NCBI RefSeq assembly: GCF_965638725.1
Contig: NC_134950.1
Location: forward strand, 169,536,853 to 169,600,852
DNA from: Aptenodytes patagonicus
Lineage: Eukaryota; Chordata; Aves; Sphenisciformes; Spheniscidae
Direction: 5' to 3'
Length of the DNA: 64,000 nucleotides
The position numbers and the translations under genes are program-made. Numbering within the stretch: position 1 is the stretch's first letter; every line of letters begins with the position of its first letter. Below the pieces are notes generated by a model. The model had not been told where the DNA came from. It saw only the letters and a list, made by a program, of their open reading frames with translations, and made no database searches. This document shows positions 9,201-22,000 of this stretch, piece after piece.

Positions 9201-10519
9201 CCTTGAACTGGTGGTAGGGGCTCTGCTCTTGCCTTTGCCACCAGTCTGTGGTGTGACTTTGTGCAAGCGACTTCACTGGTCTATGTCAGGTCCCAGCTGG
9301 GCTGCTCTCCGTGAGATGGTCACTTCTTTAGAACAGGACACCTGTCCTGCTACGGCTTGAATGACAGCAAGGCTCAAGGTGAAACTTGGGGGTCTCTGAC
9401 CCCCTGTTCCTTCCCTCCATCTCCTATCCCTCAGCTGCCTGTCCCCTGGGCGGCAGGGATCAGGCAGGCACCTGCCTTGCCTGTCTCCTGCAGGAGAGGT
9501 AGGGCTCTCACCGGTGTAGCTTTGGCCCACCTAGTGGTACAGCAGGAGAACAAACCTGGAGAGAAAAAAGCACGGACCAAAAAATGCAGCCAGTGCACAG
9601 GGTCCTGCAGCACCAGGGCTCTGGTTTCCTTTCCCCTCTGCAGAAGAGTTGGCAGAGCCCAAGATGGGGAAGGGGCTTGTCTCTATGTCCCTGGTGGGAT
9701 ATCAGGGAGGCCTGGTGGGCAGAAGGATGGTAGGGTCTTGCCTTGGAAGGTGGGAAGATGAATTGTGGGTGCTACCTCTTCCCTTGCCTCCTCCATGCAT
9801 GCTCAGGAGGGATCGGTGCTCTGGGATGGTGCCACCATGCAGCTCTTTCCTTGTCACCTGCACGCTCAACAGCACAGGCCAGGTGGGGACACCGGCACCC
9901 CTGGCCTTCTGCCCTGGTGAAGAGTAGGTACACAGGTAAGCAAAATATCTTCTGAGCGTGATGGTGGCAATTAGAAATAGCATGGGCTTCACCCAACTCT
10001 CCCCTAATAAATGACAACAGAAGGGAACCGAACATGCGTATCCAGTTTTATTAGACAGCAGCAGCAGCTAAGAAGTCAACGCCATGTCTATGTTCGGATA
10101 GGCATTTCCTTTCATTGTCCCTTCCTCCTAAACCCACTGAGTTTGTCACCTTCAACCATCTTCTCCAGAGCTTCTCACAGCCCCTCGAGGTTTTGGCAAG
10201 AGGAATCGGTGCTCTGCTCGGTAGGTCCATTTGCTGACGGCGAGGAAGACTTTTCCAGATGGTCTCCACCAGCAGTTGCCTGGCTGTTGCAAAGTCACTT
10301 GGTGGGAGACCGTCCTCTGACAAATGAGTCCTGTGGAGGATAAGTTGGGATCTTCCTCACGGGGTGAGATTTGGGGAAAAAAAGTTTATTTTGAAGGCAA
10401 ACTGACCATTTGAAGGCAAACTTAACTCCCTGAGTACATAAGGAGCAGTCCTGCTTTTCTGGCACACTGAGAACTCCAGATTCATAGAGGAAATAACCCC
10501 AAATAGGAACTGAAGAATC
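6261..10519. other. Inter-Wnt non-coding DNA
   Basis: No gene, promoter or RNA is recognisable. The open frames are all under 140 codons, lack family features and often overlap on both strands. A weak MIR-like remnant lies at 9228-9288, and a poorer one may lie near 7878-7930. Confidence 0.6.
9228..9288 (+). repeat. MIR/CORE-SINE-like remnant
   Basis: The words TTTGCCACCAGTCTGTGG, TGTGACTTTGTGCAAG and CGACTTCACTGG follow the order of the MIR core (CTGCCACT.., TGTGTGACCTTGGGCAAG, ..ACTTAACCTCT). The copy is diverged. The alternative is chance similarity. Confidence 0.45.
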
Positions 10520-10930
10520 TGATCAGTGTAAGTTTTCCCCTAAGGACTCTAATTCAATAAATGTATACATAACCTGAGCCCTGCGTGTGTAATGTGTGTT
10601 TGCTTATGTGGAATTTCTCTAGGCCAGATTCAGATTAAAAAGCTATTAATCAGCAGTGGAAGCTGATAATCTCCAGGGGCCCAAACCTGCTATTATGTAT
10701 ACAAATAACCATTCCTAGGACGATGCAGGCTTAGATGCTAATAACTGAGGACAATGAAATCTTTCCCAGAGAGTAATAATAATCATCCGCTTTCTTTGAG
10801 AGAAACATTTTAGGGTCTGGTATTTTGCCTCCTGGGGGCAAATCCTGCATCCCTTTCTGGAGACTTCCATCTCGCCAAGTCTCAGCATCTAAAAGGAGGA
10901 TGGCAGCCTGTTAACGGTACGCATCCAAAG
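10520..10930. promoter_or_regulatory. Candidate conserved non-coding element
   Basis: A long AT-rich unique stretch with AAAAAGCTATTAATCAGCAG, GCTATTATGTATACAAATAA, GATGCTAATAACTGAGG and AGTAATAATAATCATCC. Multiple homeodomain, POU and SOX-like words are packed without simple-sequence repeats. It is 7-8 kb upstream of WNT3A. Confidence 0.4.
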
Positions 10931-11039
10931 GGAGCTCGTGCCCTTGTAAGTGAAGTGCCTTCGATGGGTGGAATGAAATGTCCTCTGGGGGTCCTTGATT
11001 TCTGCCCCCCTTTAATTTACTACTGCCTAGACAGCTACC

Positions 11040-11960
11040 TTCACCTACGTGCCCAAATCTAGAAAGCTAAAGTCAAGCAAGGTGGTTCTCAGTATTAATA
11101 GTACCGCAATGAGCGTTGCTACAAATGCAATATTGCTGGTGTCAGAGGAAAACCATAGAAGCAGAACAGGGCTTTTGGGGAAGATTCCCTCCAAATTCAC
11201 ACTCAGAATAAGGACTGGCTTTAAAATTGTAATTTCATTACTCTGCTCCATCCAATCCCTCTTTACAGAAGTGATTTTCTGAGGAATATATATTGGATTA
11301 AGGAAAAAAAAAAAAAAAAAGAGAGGAAAACCAAGTGTTTGCGAGACAGAAAGATCAATAACAGAAACAGTTATTTGTGAAATCATCAATGCACTGATGA
11401 TGAAATTTTCTAATCCCATTCTAAGATACAGTTCAAATATCACCTTTTCAAAGGGCTAGCCACGCTCCTGCTGCAGGTGCAAACAAAAGGAAAAAAAAAA
11501 AAATTGAAGGCAGAATTTTATCCCTTTGTGAATTCACTCATAACAGCCCTCGTCGAAACCCCAGTGATGCTATCGCTCGAGGTGAATATTGGGATTCAGT
11601 CTTGTGCTTGCAAATCAATATGCATTTTAAACAGGGATTACTCTATGCTGCTGACAAGCACTGGGCTGAAAAGCTACCCAGACTGGAGTATCTTCTCTTC
11701 AGCCGCACAGCAAGGCTAATTAAGATACATTAAAACCCGTAACTGGGAATGTAGGGTACAATTTGAAAGCATAGGAGCATCTACTAGACTGGCACTCCTG
11801 TTACTGTCTGGTATTGCAATAACGCCCTGGTCGAGGTCTCCAAACCCTTTTAAAAAGTGTTTTAAAAGTGCAGAATGTCAAGATTATCTGATTGTTTGGC
11901 ATCGGGTTTATTTTAAAACAGCTTAATCTGAAATATCACGACGGCAAAGTTGTCATGATG
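11040..11960. promoter_or_regulatory. Candidate conserved non-coding block
   Basis: An extended unique AT-rich region, interrupted by A18 near 11303-11320 and A13 near 11492. Notable words are TCAGTATTAATAGTACCGC, TGCAAATCAATATGCATT near 11609 and GGTTTATTTTAAAACAGC near 11906. There is no coding signature; the 132-codon minus frame at 11045-11443 has no family features. Confidence 0.35.
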
Positions 11961-12490
11961 CATTGCACTGGGTACCAGCCCGCTGCAGCGTGCGAGAGGG
12001 GAGCGTGGGGGGGCTGATGGGCTGGGCCGGAGCTTTGCCGTGGGGTGGGAAATAATGAAATAAGCGACGATATCTCTCACGCACACCAAAAATCACTCTC
12101 CCCGGCAAGGGCTGGACAGGGCCGGATGGGGGATTGTCTGGTGTTTTGCTGTAAGAGACGCTCATGCCGAGGGAAGATGCATTCCTGCAAAAGTAATGGG
12201 AAGAGAAGATCTGCCTGCACTCAGGGGAGGAAAAAGAACAGGCAGATTTGCCTGAGAGAGTTAAAAAAAAAACCAAACCACAAAAACGTCAAAACCTCAC
12301 CAAGGTGCTAAAACCTCAGTCAAGAGAGGTGTTGACAAGGGATCCAAGTTGATAAATAAACAGAAAGGAGCTCTCTGTTGCAAAGCCTGAATGACAAAGA
12401 GAGAAGACCAGGCACTGGAGAGTGTCCCTTACCATTTTCATCACAAAAGCTGATGGTGGGGGGGAGGTTTTAACACAGCAGCAAGTCTGA

Positions 12491-12557
12491 CTTTCTCTCC
12501 CTTTCTCCCTCCTTTTTTTTTTCCTTTTTCTCCCCCCCCCCCCTTCCCCTCCCTCTT
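12491..12557. repeat. Uninterrupted 67-nt polypyrimidine tract
   Basis: Every base from 12491 to 12557 is C or T, including T10 and C12 runs. Such tracts can form triplex (H-DNA). Confidence 0.92.
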
Positions 12558-15054
12558 ATAAACAGAGAGGACAAGAGGTCATATCCCCAGGGTTTAAAGA
12601 GACACTTCTCCCCCCTTCCAGGGAGGGTGGATGTTCTTTCAGCCTGTTTACAAATTAGTCAAAGTTATGATGTCTTAATGTAGTTGCCGGGTGGCCACCT
12701 GTCCCGGACTTTCTTCTGGTGCCTTTACTTCATGTGCAGGAGTGACACCTGCAGATAGTTTCTTGCCCAGCATCCCAGGCCACGTGTCAAAATGGGGCAA
12801 AATGGCACGAGTCAGGTTCTTTGCGCCCGTTTTGCTCTGGTGTAAGCAACGGTGGAGACTGGAGATCGGTGCATGGGTCTGCAAAGCCCGTGGGATGCTT
12901 TGAGGAAGGGCTGTGCTCCCAGATAGGGTCACGTACGTCGGGTGCTGTGCAGACCCAATGGACACATCCCTCCATCCCAAGGGAGGGATTTCTGCCGGGG
13001 GATACGGAGCATGGTGACGTACGGGAGGAAAAGCAGGGGCTGCATCACTCCGGTTTGCAGGACCAAAATTAAGTCCAGATCCTCCCATTCTTCACACTGC
13101 TTTAAAAGGTTGTTTCCAAGCCCTGGGCATGAAGCAAAGTGGCTTAAGCAGCAAGTAGTTCAGTGGGAAACGACACTAATGATGCTCGGTTTCCCCTGTA
13201 CCTTCCCCCTTCCTATGTGGGCTTTCTGGTGCTTAATAAAGGTTGAGCTCACATTGCAGCCCTTTTCTCCCAGGGGGAAAGGAGGGAAATGCAGTAATAA
13301 GGTCTTTCTTCCCTACCTGTACACTTATTTTCATACATCTTAATCTCTCTGAAACTTTTATCTTTCTGCCAAATTGGGCTGGGGTTGGCCGAGGGGTTCA
13401 GAAGTCGGAGGGGAGGAAACGAGGGGATAGAGACACACAACATAATCAGCTAAACCAAGTTTCCCAAGGAAACCAGACTTCAAATGCATTACAGCGCTTT
13501 ACAAGTCTTGCAGGAGCTGCTTACAAACCCCAGTCGTGAGCCAGAACCCCCCCAGTGCCAGGCACTGTATGAACATATTCCTCAACACAATCCTTTCCCC
13601 AGGCCAGTGCTCAGGAGTTTAAAACGAGAAGTTTAAGGCACGTAACGTTGGCAAGCACCCGCTTTTCAATATGAATGTACAGCAGCTCCCTTAATGTGGG
13701 TTGTATTTGGCTGGATTCAGCAAGAGAGCAGAGCTGGGCTCTGCTGGAGTTGTTTTTTTCATGGGAATGGCAAGAAAATCACAGGGCTTGAAGAACTTTG
13801 CCTCCTAACAGCCCTACTTGGCTTCGATCCTACCCAGAAATCCCATTGGCTCTGCGGAGTTAGAAGGGAGTAAAATCTGCAGGGCTTGGCCCCGCTGGCA
13901 GCTGTGCCATTTTTTTTATTTTTTATTTTCCAAGAAAAAAGGGTTAGACTCCTTCTCTGCAGCCATGTCAGGTAGAAAAAGTGTTTAGGTCTTCATGGGT
14001 CATGGGTCACCCATATGCCATCGCCGTGCTGGTGTCACAGCAGGGATGAGTGGGTCCAGTGTCTGGAAAATGCCTTTATGCACTAAGGGAAGTGTTAAAC
14101 CCTGGAGCCTGCAGCGGGGCCCACTACACAGATTATTTCTCTTTTTAGGCAGCTGCTGACCTCCCATCGGTTCTTTGTGGCCTTGACTCATTGGCTCCAG
14201 GCAGGACTTCCCAGGGACCGGTGGACCGGAGGGGAGAGGTACCTTGTGACCATGTCCCTGTGGTAGGTGGGAACGGTACAATGTTGGGGATATTTGGGTC
14301 AGTTCAAAAGTCCCAGTTCTCCTGGCAGGATTTGGCCCATTATTTCCCAACCCTGCATTTCCCAGAAAAGGGACTGCTCTGCTCCCATCCCTGCGCCACG
14401 GTGGCAATACTGCCTGCACTGGAGAGGAGTGAGATCTTCAGCCACCTGCTAGGAAAGCCCTGCAGATAGTTCATGGCTGCCGTGTCCTCTCTTGAGATGC
14501 TTCCTCATCCTCTCCTCACCTTCTTTCTCCCTCAGTGGACTCCTCAGAGCTAAAGCTGCACAAGTCCGAACCTGCAAATTCAGAAGACATCGAGCAATAA
14601 ACCATTGGCACCCCAGACATCAGGAGTCAGCTCTTTCTGCCTCTGCTTCCTCCTCTCAGAACTTGTAAGGTTTTAAGGAATCAAATACATTTGGAGTCAC
14701 GAGGTGCCTTCTAGTTTCTGAACTTTTAAAATAGGTGGGGCAGATGGTTTCTGAAATATTTTGCACACCGTGAAACTTGCTGTATGTTTGCACAAAATAA
14801 CATGATCCCAGAAGTTGGTGTGTTGAGAAGAAAAAGCAAAAATCCCCATCAAATATCGAGATATTTGGTAACTTAATTTGGAGATACAGACATTTGGAGA
14901 AGTAGTGCATGAAATGGAGAAAGTGACAGCTATATTCAGAAGGGGTAGGCAAGACGTCATAAAGAATGCAAATTTTTGGGAACATTTTTATTTTTGAAGA
15001 AAATCCTATTTGCATTCAGCTCCCGTCATTTCTTTGCAATTCTAACATCTCTTT

Positions 15055-15166
15055 GAAGCTCTTTTGCAGAGCTGGGGGTGAGGCCCAATTGGAACAAGTC
15101 CCCACCAGCTGAAGCTCTTTTGCAGAGCTGGGGGTGAGGCCCAATTGGAACAAGTCCCCACCAGCT
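15055..15166. repeat. Perfect tandem duplication, 2 x 56 bp
   Basis: Unit 15055-15110 (GAAGCTCTTTTGCAGAGCTG ... CCCACCAGCT) is repeated base for base at 15111-15166. The lack of any mismatch suggests a recent event or an assembly duplication. Confidence 0.97.
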
Positions 15167-16577
15167 CAGCGTGGCCAGTTAAGGGAAGCTGGGGAGGAGC
15201 TGCTGGTGGGAGAGGACAAAGAGCCACATTGCCCAAAGTGCCTTTTTGCCATACCTGCCCCCATCCAAAGTCTGCCTGACACTTCCTGCACAGTTTTGAA
15301 CATGGCAAACTCTGGAGCTCCCTCGGATACAGGAGGCAGTGAGTTTTAGGAGGGTCGACAGAAGGAAGTTCTCATCTCAGTTAAGCATTTGGAAAATGCC
15401 CTCAAGCAAAGGCCTCAGTGACCTTGCTCAAAGCTACAGCGGGTATTTCCCAGTGTAAGGTTACAGCTGAAGAAAAGGCATAGGCGGTTTTTCAGGGGAG
15501 AGAGAGGTGACAAGAGAAGGTTAAAGCCTTTCTCCTATTGCAGGGTAGGGTTTGCAGAAAATGAGAGGTCTCTTGGACCTGTGTGGGGTGGGAAATGTAG
15601 CGTTGCCATGGATGGTTGGAGGAAATATGCTCTCAGGAGCTTTGCACCATCAAACACCACAGCACGTCATTTGAACCTACTCTAAACTCAGCCTTCTAGG
15701 GTTTGCCTGATAACCCTTCTCAATGCTGTTGTCCATCAGGGACAACATGATGAAGCAGGGCCGTCATCGCTCAGTCCCTGCAGTTAGTCACTTATGGCAT
15801 GCCTAAACAGATTGAACACCACATCTCCTCCCTGGGACCATGGACAACAGCCAACAAAGGGTAAAAAAGGTTCCTCAGGCATTTGCAAGCTTTCTGCACC
15901 ATCCTGGATGTAAAGCAGTGGCCTCTCATCTCCTTTAGACTGAGGATTACTGCAACACCACGAACCATGAAATATGGGACAGATTTCTCAGGGTCCAAGG
16001 GGAGCACGGCTCATGGAGAAACCAGCAGCTGTCCAGAAGAAAAAAAATAGCAAAACCAGAAAGAAAACGCTGAACTTTGTTGAAGGAGATGGAAAGATGA
16101 AGGCATGGGAAGAACAGGGAAAAGGAGAGGTAAAAGCAAGTGGACAGGAGGGAAAATGTTAAAGGAGGTGGAGGAAGAAGGAACCATCCAAGTCAAACAT
16201 ACTGGTTAAAAAATGGCTTATGGACATGGCAACAAAGTGGTAAAAAATCTAGTCATGGTTTAGGCTAATTGGGGTTTGATTAGTATCGGGCAAACGAGAC
16301 TGGCTGATAGCATCCAGTACAGGTAGCAGGTGATGTTGCCTTTGAAGAACCTAGATTGGTGGTCACCGTGCAGGGCTTCTCCACGGACTGCCACCACTCC
16401 GAAAAAAGCTGTTGTCCTCAATGGACAGCTCCCTGTGCAGGAATGGTCTAAAAAAAAAAAAGAGAGAAAGGGAGTCAGAATATATCTAGGAAGAAAGTGG
16501 GAATAATGCTGGGAGTACCTCGTGAGATTGCCTAAACATGAAAACTGTATTCAGCTCCAGTCACCCTCTGTCAAAAT

Positions 16578-16626
16578 AGAAAAAAAAAAAAAAAAAAGAA
16601 GAGAAAGAGAGAGAGAAGAAGAGGAG
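16578..16626. repeat. Polypurine tract, 49 nt
   Basis: Uninterrupted purines: a long A run followed by GAAGAGAAAGAGAGAGAGAA-type sequence. Confidence 0.9.
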
Positions 16627-18883
16627 CAGATTAAAAATATCAGGGTTTCATTGCCGAGAGGCGGTGAGTAAGAGATGTACAACATAATGAACAGGATAGA
16701 AATCAGTCAAGAAGTTATAATTTGTTCTGACTCACGATACCAGCCCAATGGAATTAAAAGCAACAAAATTAAAACCAGTAAAAGCAGACGCTTTTATATA
16801 CATACCTAATGATTAAACTGAGGAACTCACCGCCACAAGACGGCACAGGCATTTAGCAGGATTCCAATTAAAAAAAACAACAACCCAACACAAAAGAAAT
16901 GAAAAAGCAGTTTTATGCTCTGATAAATCAAATAATTCCAGATTATGTTTTGGAGAAGTGTTGTAATAACACCTCCAGCATGGCTTGGAGTCTCTGCTTT
17001 GGGCCTTGCTAGAGTACATCCCTTGAGGATGTTCAACCTTGGCTTGCATTGGGTTTGGTTTCTAGCATCTGTGAGGCTGCTTTGTGGTTCCCAAAGTGAT
17101 GGCACTTGACCACAGATACAGATTAAATGGAGGTGAGCTTGCAAATAAATTTCTCTTTCTTCCCCCCCACACTCACCATACCGGTACATGAACATTCACT
17201 GACTACAAGGGGTAATTGTAGAACATTAATGGATATTACGTTATTTAATTTTATAAATTAAAAATCCCCATCCCAGAGGAGCACCCACTGCCCTATGCCC
17301 ATCTGGCGTGTACCCCCAGTGAGGTCTGGTCTCAACTCCTATTTGAAGCTTGTGGATCTGACCACCCCCAAAAAATTAGACTACAACAACTCCTCCAGCC
17401 ATCTCAACCCTTTACTCAGTTAGAAAATTAACAAAACCAAATCAGCCAAATCAGGTTTTTCAAGAAAAATTGGAGAATGGGATGTATGTTCCATAATTGT
17501 CAAAAAAAGCCTATTTTTAAGATATTTTTTTCCTTCCCCAGTGCTGTCTGTATAGCATTAGCCACCGCCATGGGCTTGCAGTGCTCATGTGCTGCCCTGG
17601 CAGAGGAGAGGGCAGTGCCCTCACATGGAGAGCAGGCCCCTTCCTTTTCCCACCTCCTCTCCATCCCCCCCGGGTGCTTCAGACAACACGGTTGACAATA
17701 TCTTCTGTTTTCCCAGCTCCTTGCACTGTCAGAGACACTGGGATGCCCACTGGAGGTCGCAGAGGAAACCCACCCCTTGTAGAGCTGGAAAGACCTGTGC
17801 CAGACACCAAGCCGAGGACAAACTCAGGACAGGACATGCCCAGGCTCAACCGATGTTCTGTATTCAAACACAGAGGCAAAGCATCACGTTCAGATGTGCC
17901 TTCAGCATCTCAGACCCAGGTCTTCAAAGGTGTCGGAGTGGCGGTTAACCAAGGAGAGATAGGTTCCTCCATGTCCTGAGGCCCAGATTCTCAAAGGTTT
18001 CCTTACATCACCTGAGGCTCTTCTACCTCAGGAGATAAATATACGTGGTGAGAATGCAACCATTGAGCCAACCATAATTGATCAGATTAGTTGTCTACCT
18101 CATTTAATAGCCATCTACAAACTGTGCCCAATTAAGGGCTCTCCTGGGGAACGATCTTGTGGGACACCGCTCACACACAGCAGTAATGGGTTGCTTTCTG
18201 CCCTGGAACAAGAATGCTTCTCACCTTCCCACAATGTTTTGGTTTTTTTTTTTTTTTTCCATTTGCTGTTATCTCTCCTATGCTTTTGTAATGAGGATAA
18301 ATGTGTAATCCATTTTGCTGTTGAAATAAGTTATTGGCAGTTGTCTTGCCTCAATATCTTGCAGCAGTGAGTTCCACTGGTGAATGGCGTACGGCAAAAC
18401 TTACCCTTGCTTCAGAAGGCTTCAGAAGGGTAGGAGCATCTCGCACGTACTGTCCAGAACACCACTGCAACCTTTTAGTCAATGGTTCCCAAACTGTTAG
18501 CCACAAGCGTGTCCTGAATGTGACTATAAAAGTGGGATTTACAGAGGGGAAAAAGGGGTCACGAGCAAAATACTCTGCTTCCTTCCTTGCTGTTAGTGTA
18601 AGACAATGACTGGGGGATTCCCACCGGGTTTGGGCAGCACCAGCCATGCTGCACTCCGTGGCTTTGCCTGCAATTCCTGCACTGGCGAGAGGCCAGCCAA
18701 GAGGTCAGACCTGTGTGAAGGGGGTGTGAGCCCACGTGCCCCAAGGAACCAAGATTGTTCGGGGATGTGGTTGAGCCCCATGTCTCCTGTGCCGCAGAGA
18801 GGCTGAACGAGCTCAGGCCACTCCATTTCACCTGCTGTCAGAGCCCCTGGAGCTACAGATCTAAATGGCTGGCAGGATTGGTT

Positions 18884-19030
18884 GAGTCCCCATCCCTGGA
18901 CGTATTTAAAAGACGTGTAGATGAGGCACTTAGGGACATGGTTTAGTGGACATGGTGGTGTTGGGTTGACGGTTGGACTCGATGATCTTAGAGGTCTTTT
19001 CCAACCTTAATGATTCTATGATTCTATGAT
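18884..19030 (+). mobile_element. CR1 LINE, 5'-truncated 3' end
   Basis: This is the end of a CR1 non-LTR retrotransposon. It enters at GAGTCCCCATCCCTGGACG and encodes the ORF2 C-terminus ..SLDVFKRRVDEALRDMV with its stop at 18944-18946. It then runs through the short 3' UTR (GTTGGACTCGATGATCTTAG, CCAACCTTAATG) to the tail of ATTCTATG repeats. It closely matches the copy at 61802-62545, and the ORF2 frame is intact here over the last 17 codons. Confidence 0.95.
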
Positions 19031-22000
19031 CCCCGTGTCCTGTGCTGAGGCAAAGCTAAGTCCATCCTCGCTACAGCACTAAGCGGGCAGCAGTCTGTAG
19101 CTGTTGCTGCTACTGGTGGTACCCGTGACCAGAGGTGGGGAAGGAGTGCAGAGCCCCCAGCTCTGACTTGCTGTGACACATTGATCCAAAATTGCTCTTA
19201 GCCGCTGAAGAATGAGCTTCTCTGTTTCACTAGGTAACTTAACCCGGTGGGCTACCGGTCAGCATCCGTCCCCGCAGCCCACCAAAATGTCCTCACGGAG
19301 AATCTTTGTTCCAAGTGACACTGATTTCTTCTCACCCTTAGATTGCCCTCACCTGTCAAGAGCTGCCAAATGTAAACAGTCACTGCCACCTAGTGACCAT
19401 GGAACAGCTCACAGCTCCTGGAAAACTTTTCTGGCTTCCTGAGGGGCAATTGCAAGGGGACGTGGGAAAGGAGATGACCAGTCAGCCTCAGTCAAAGGCC
19501 TATAAGCCTATGTGTAGGTGCACGTGAGGCTAATTTAGGGTTGCACCTGGAGACAGCGTTTCATTGGCCATTGGTTTGCCATTTCTTGAGCAGGTGGGAA
19601 GGGAAAATGTGCTTCACTGAAGTGTCCTTAATAGCTACCATTTCTGGGGACTTCAACTAACTGCTCATATCCTCAGCAAAAGCTGTCCTATCCATGAGAG
19701 GGTGATTTGGGGGGTTTATGCGCCTATTGCTTTTTCAGCTGCCGTAGTTGTCCTTTCAGCTCAAGCTAGAGCTGAGCCACAAAGGTGCATCCAACAGTTT
19801 CACTTAGCAGAGCGTTAAAGTAATTAAATTAATTGATAGTGTTGTCTTCTGCAGTGTAAGAGGGACCCACTTCTAGGAAGGACTGTGATTCAAGGGGTCT
19901 GTTTCCCAGCTATCCATCCTCAGCTTCCCGTGAGATTAGTTACTTCAGGATGGTCCCAAGCCACATCTGAGACCCAAAATTTCAGCCTCGCTCTCAGTGG
20001 ATTAGCAAAATGGGACTGAAATTACAATTAGTCCCTGGATCATTCACGGTGAAAGTCGAAGCGAGTCTGTGTTATTGCTCTCCATCGCACTGTCTCTGAG
20101 AAGCCCAAAACTGAGCTAGCACAACGTTGTATAATCACACAATACTGCACGGACAAGGAAAAGAGGTGGATTTCCAGCTCTTCCAGGCAGGGACAATCTT
20201 TTATTCTATATCTGCGCGCAGCCCAGCAAAACGCAGCTGTAATACGAGGCTCAGTGTGGTGGTAATACAAACAATGTCGGTGCATCTTCTGGAGACCTCC
20301 CTGTCCAAAGTGACCCTAAAAATCTGGTGTTATGCGTAGGCCAGCCAGCGATTCCCAGGCCGCGTGCTGCCTGCCTGCTGGTGCTAGGCTGGGAAAGGTC
20401 TCATTTGCCAGAAGATGGCACTGGTTCTCCATGGAGCTGCATGTGGGAACAGGTGCATCCCCACCCGTCCCAGCAGCTCATGCTCCTCAGCTTGGGTTAA
20501 AGCCCTTTCCCAAGATGCTCCATCCCAGGGATCCTGTGGGTTGCTGGCTTGTCGGGAACGCAAGGGCAGCTTTAGCCCCGCCTGGCCAAAGCCCAGGTCC
20601 TGGAGATTCACATCTCTTCCTACGTAACGAATGCAGAACTTGCAGGGTGGATTCCTTGCTTGTGAACGTATTAAAAAGCCATCTTTTTTTTCCTTCCTGT
20701 ACTATTTCACTCCCTCGTCCCACAGCTTTGCTTTCTTAAGGATAAAAAGCACCTGAAATAAGTGTATTCAGCCTGGCAAAGACAAGGACTATTTTAGGTT
20801 AATTGCTATTTATCTCTACACTTGCAGCTAAGTGGCAGCCACTGGAGATGTACATCTGCTCATTCCAGCAGATGATGGGCTCATGCTTGGAGAAGCTCAC
20901 AGAGATCATGGGAGAAGCAAGAGACTGAGGGCCATTATCCAGTGGCAGAGGAGCAGTTTTGCATGGTTTCAGCATGGTTTGAAGATCACTGTGCTCTAGC
21001 TCAGTTTTGTGGCCAATAGATGGGGCCATTTCCACACCTACTACCTTCAGGTCCACCAGAGCAGGTTCTCCCAGTGCCCACAGGGAGGTGGTTCCTGTGT
21101 CTCTGGTACCAAGGCTTCCTATATATGCGGTTGGGAAATGTTGTCGGGGGAAGGTCAATGCTTGGTCTCCCCTTCTTCCCTTTGCAAAAGACCAGCAGAC
21201 AGGCAGGAGTAAGTCTCCTGTTGCTCCACTTTTTTCCCATTATAAAAACCTGCCGGTTCTCCTAATAAAGCCTGGAGAAACTACCTGAGGGCAGCGTTGG
21301 TTCCTCAGATGAGAAGCGAGGCTTTCCTAGCCTGCCAAAGCAGGGGACTCCAGCAGGGAACAGCACTGAGCTTTTCCCAACACTTTCCACACCCACCAGG
21401 GCCAAAGGCAATGCACCCACTCTGTCCCCAAACTTTCCTCCTGTATTGCTATGGGACTTCTCTGTGCCTTGAGGAAATTAAGCTATTAATAATTCAATGA
21501 CTCACAGCACTTTGAAGAGGTCAGGTGCTCGCTGACGAACCACAGGATTCCCAGACTGGGATCTGGGACCAGCAGTGGATCCCTCAGAATGGCAGAAACC
21601 CCCAGTTCTCCAACATCTGGAAAAGCAGGGAAAATGGAGAAACACTAGTTGGAGAGGAAGGTAGGAGCTCCTCTTTTATTCTGGTTTCAACAGTCATTTT
21701 TGATCCCTTGTGCATTAAGACCTCAACATGTAAAAAGCAGAAATAAAGGCACCCACAGCAGAATTTTCCTGCCGATTAATTGCCCTTGGACATGACGCAA
21801 TGGCTGAGTGGGAGAGAGTAGTGCTCTGACTTGCTTTAGCCTGCTAGCTACCATTTGGTGTGTGGATTTCATTGTCTGGACCTTTGAATTATTGCTCATG
21901 TCCTGTGGGGGGAAAAAAAAGCCTCCAAAACAACCCCCCCCCCCAAATCAAATAGCCCAGCAAGCTTCAGTTTCCATCCAGGTCATGTCTGAGTCACCCA

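Larger units (their letters stand above)
12558..18883. other. Inter-Wnt non-coding DNA
   Basis: No gene is recognisable. It contains the 56-bp tandem duplication at 15055-15166 and a purine tract at 16578-16626. Frames up to about 139 codons (14000-14419, 12675-13088) show no family features. Confidence 0.6.

Noticed and set aside
18340..18480. Stretch with GAGTTCCACTGGTGAATGG as a known repeat
   Set aside because: Resembles an old interspersed repeat phrase but too short and diverged to assign.
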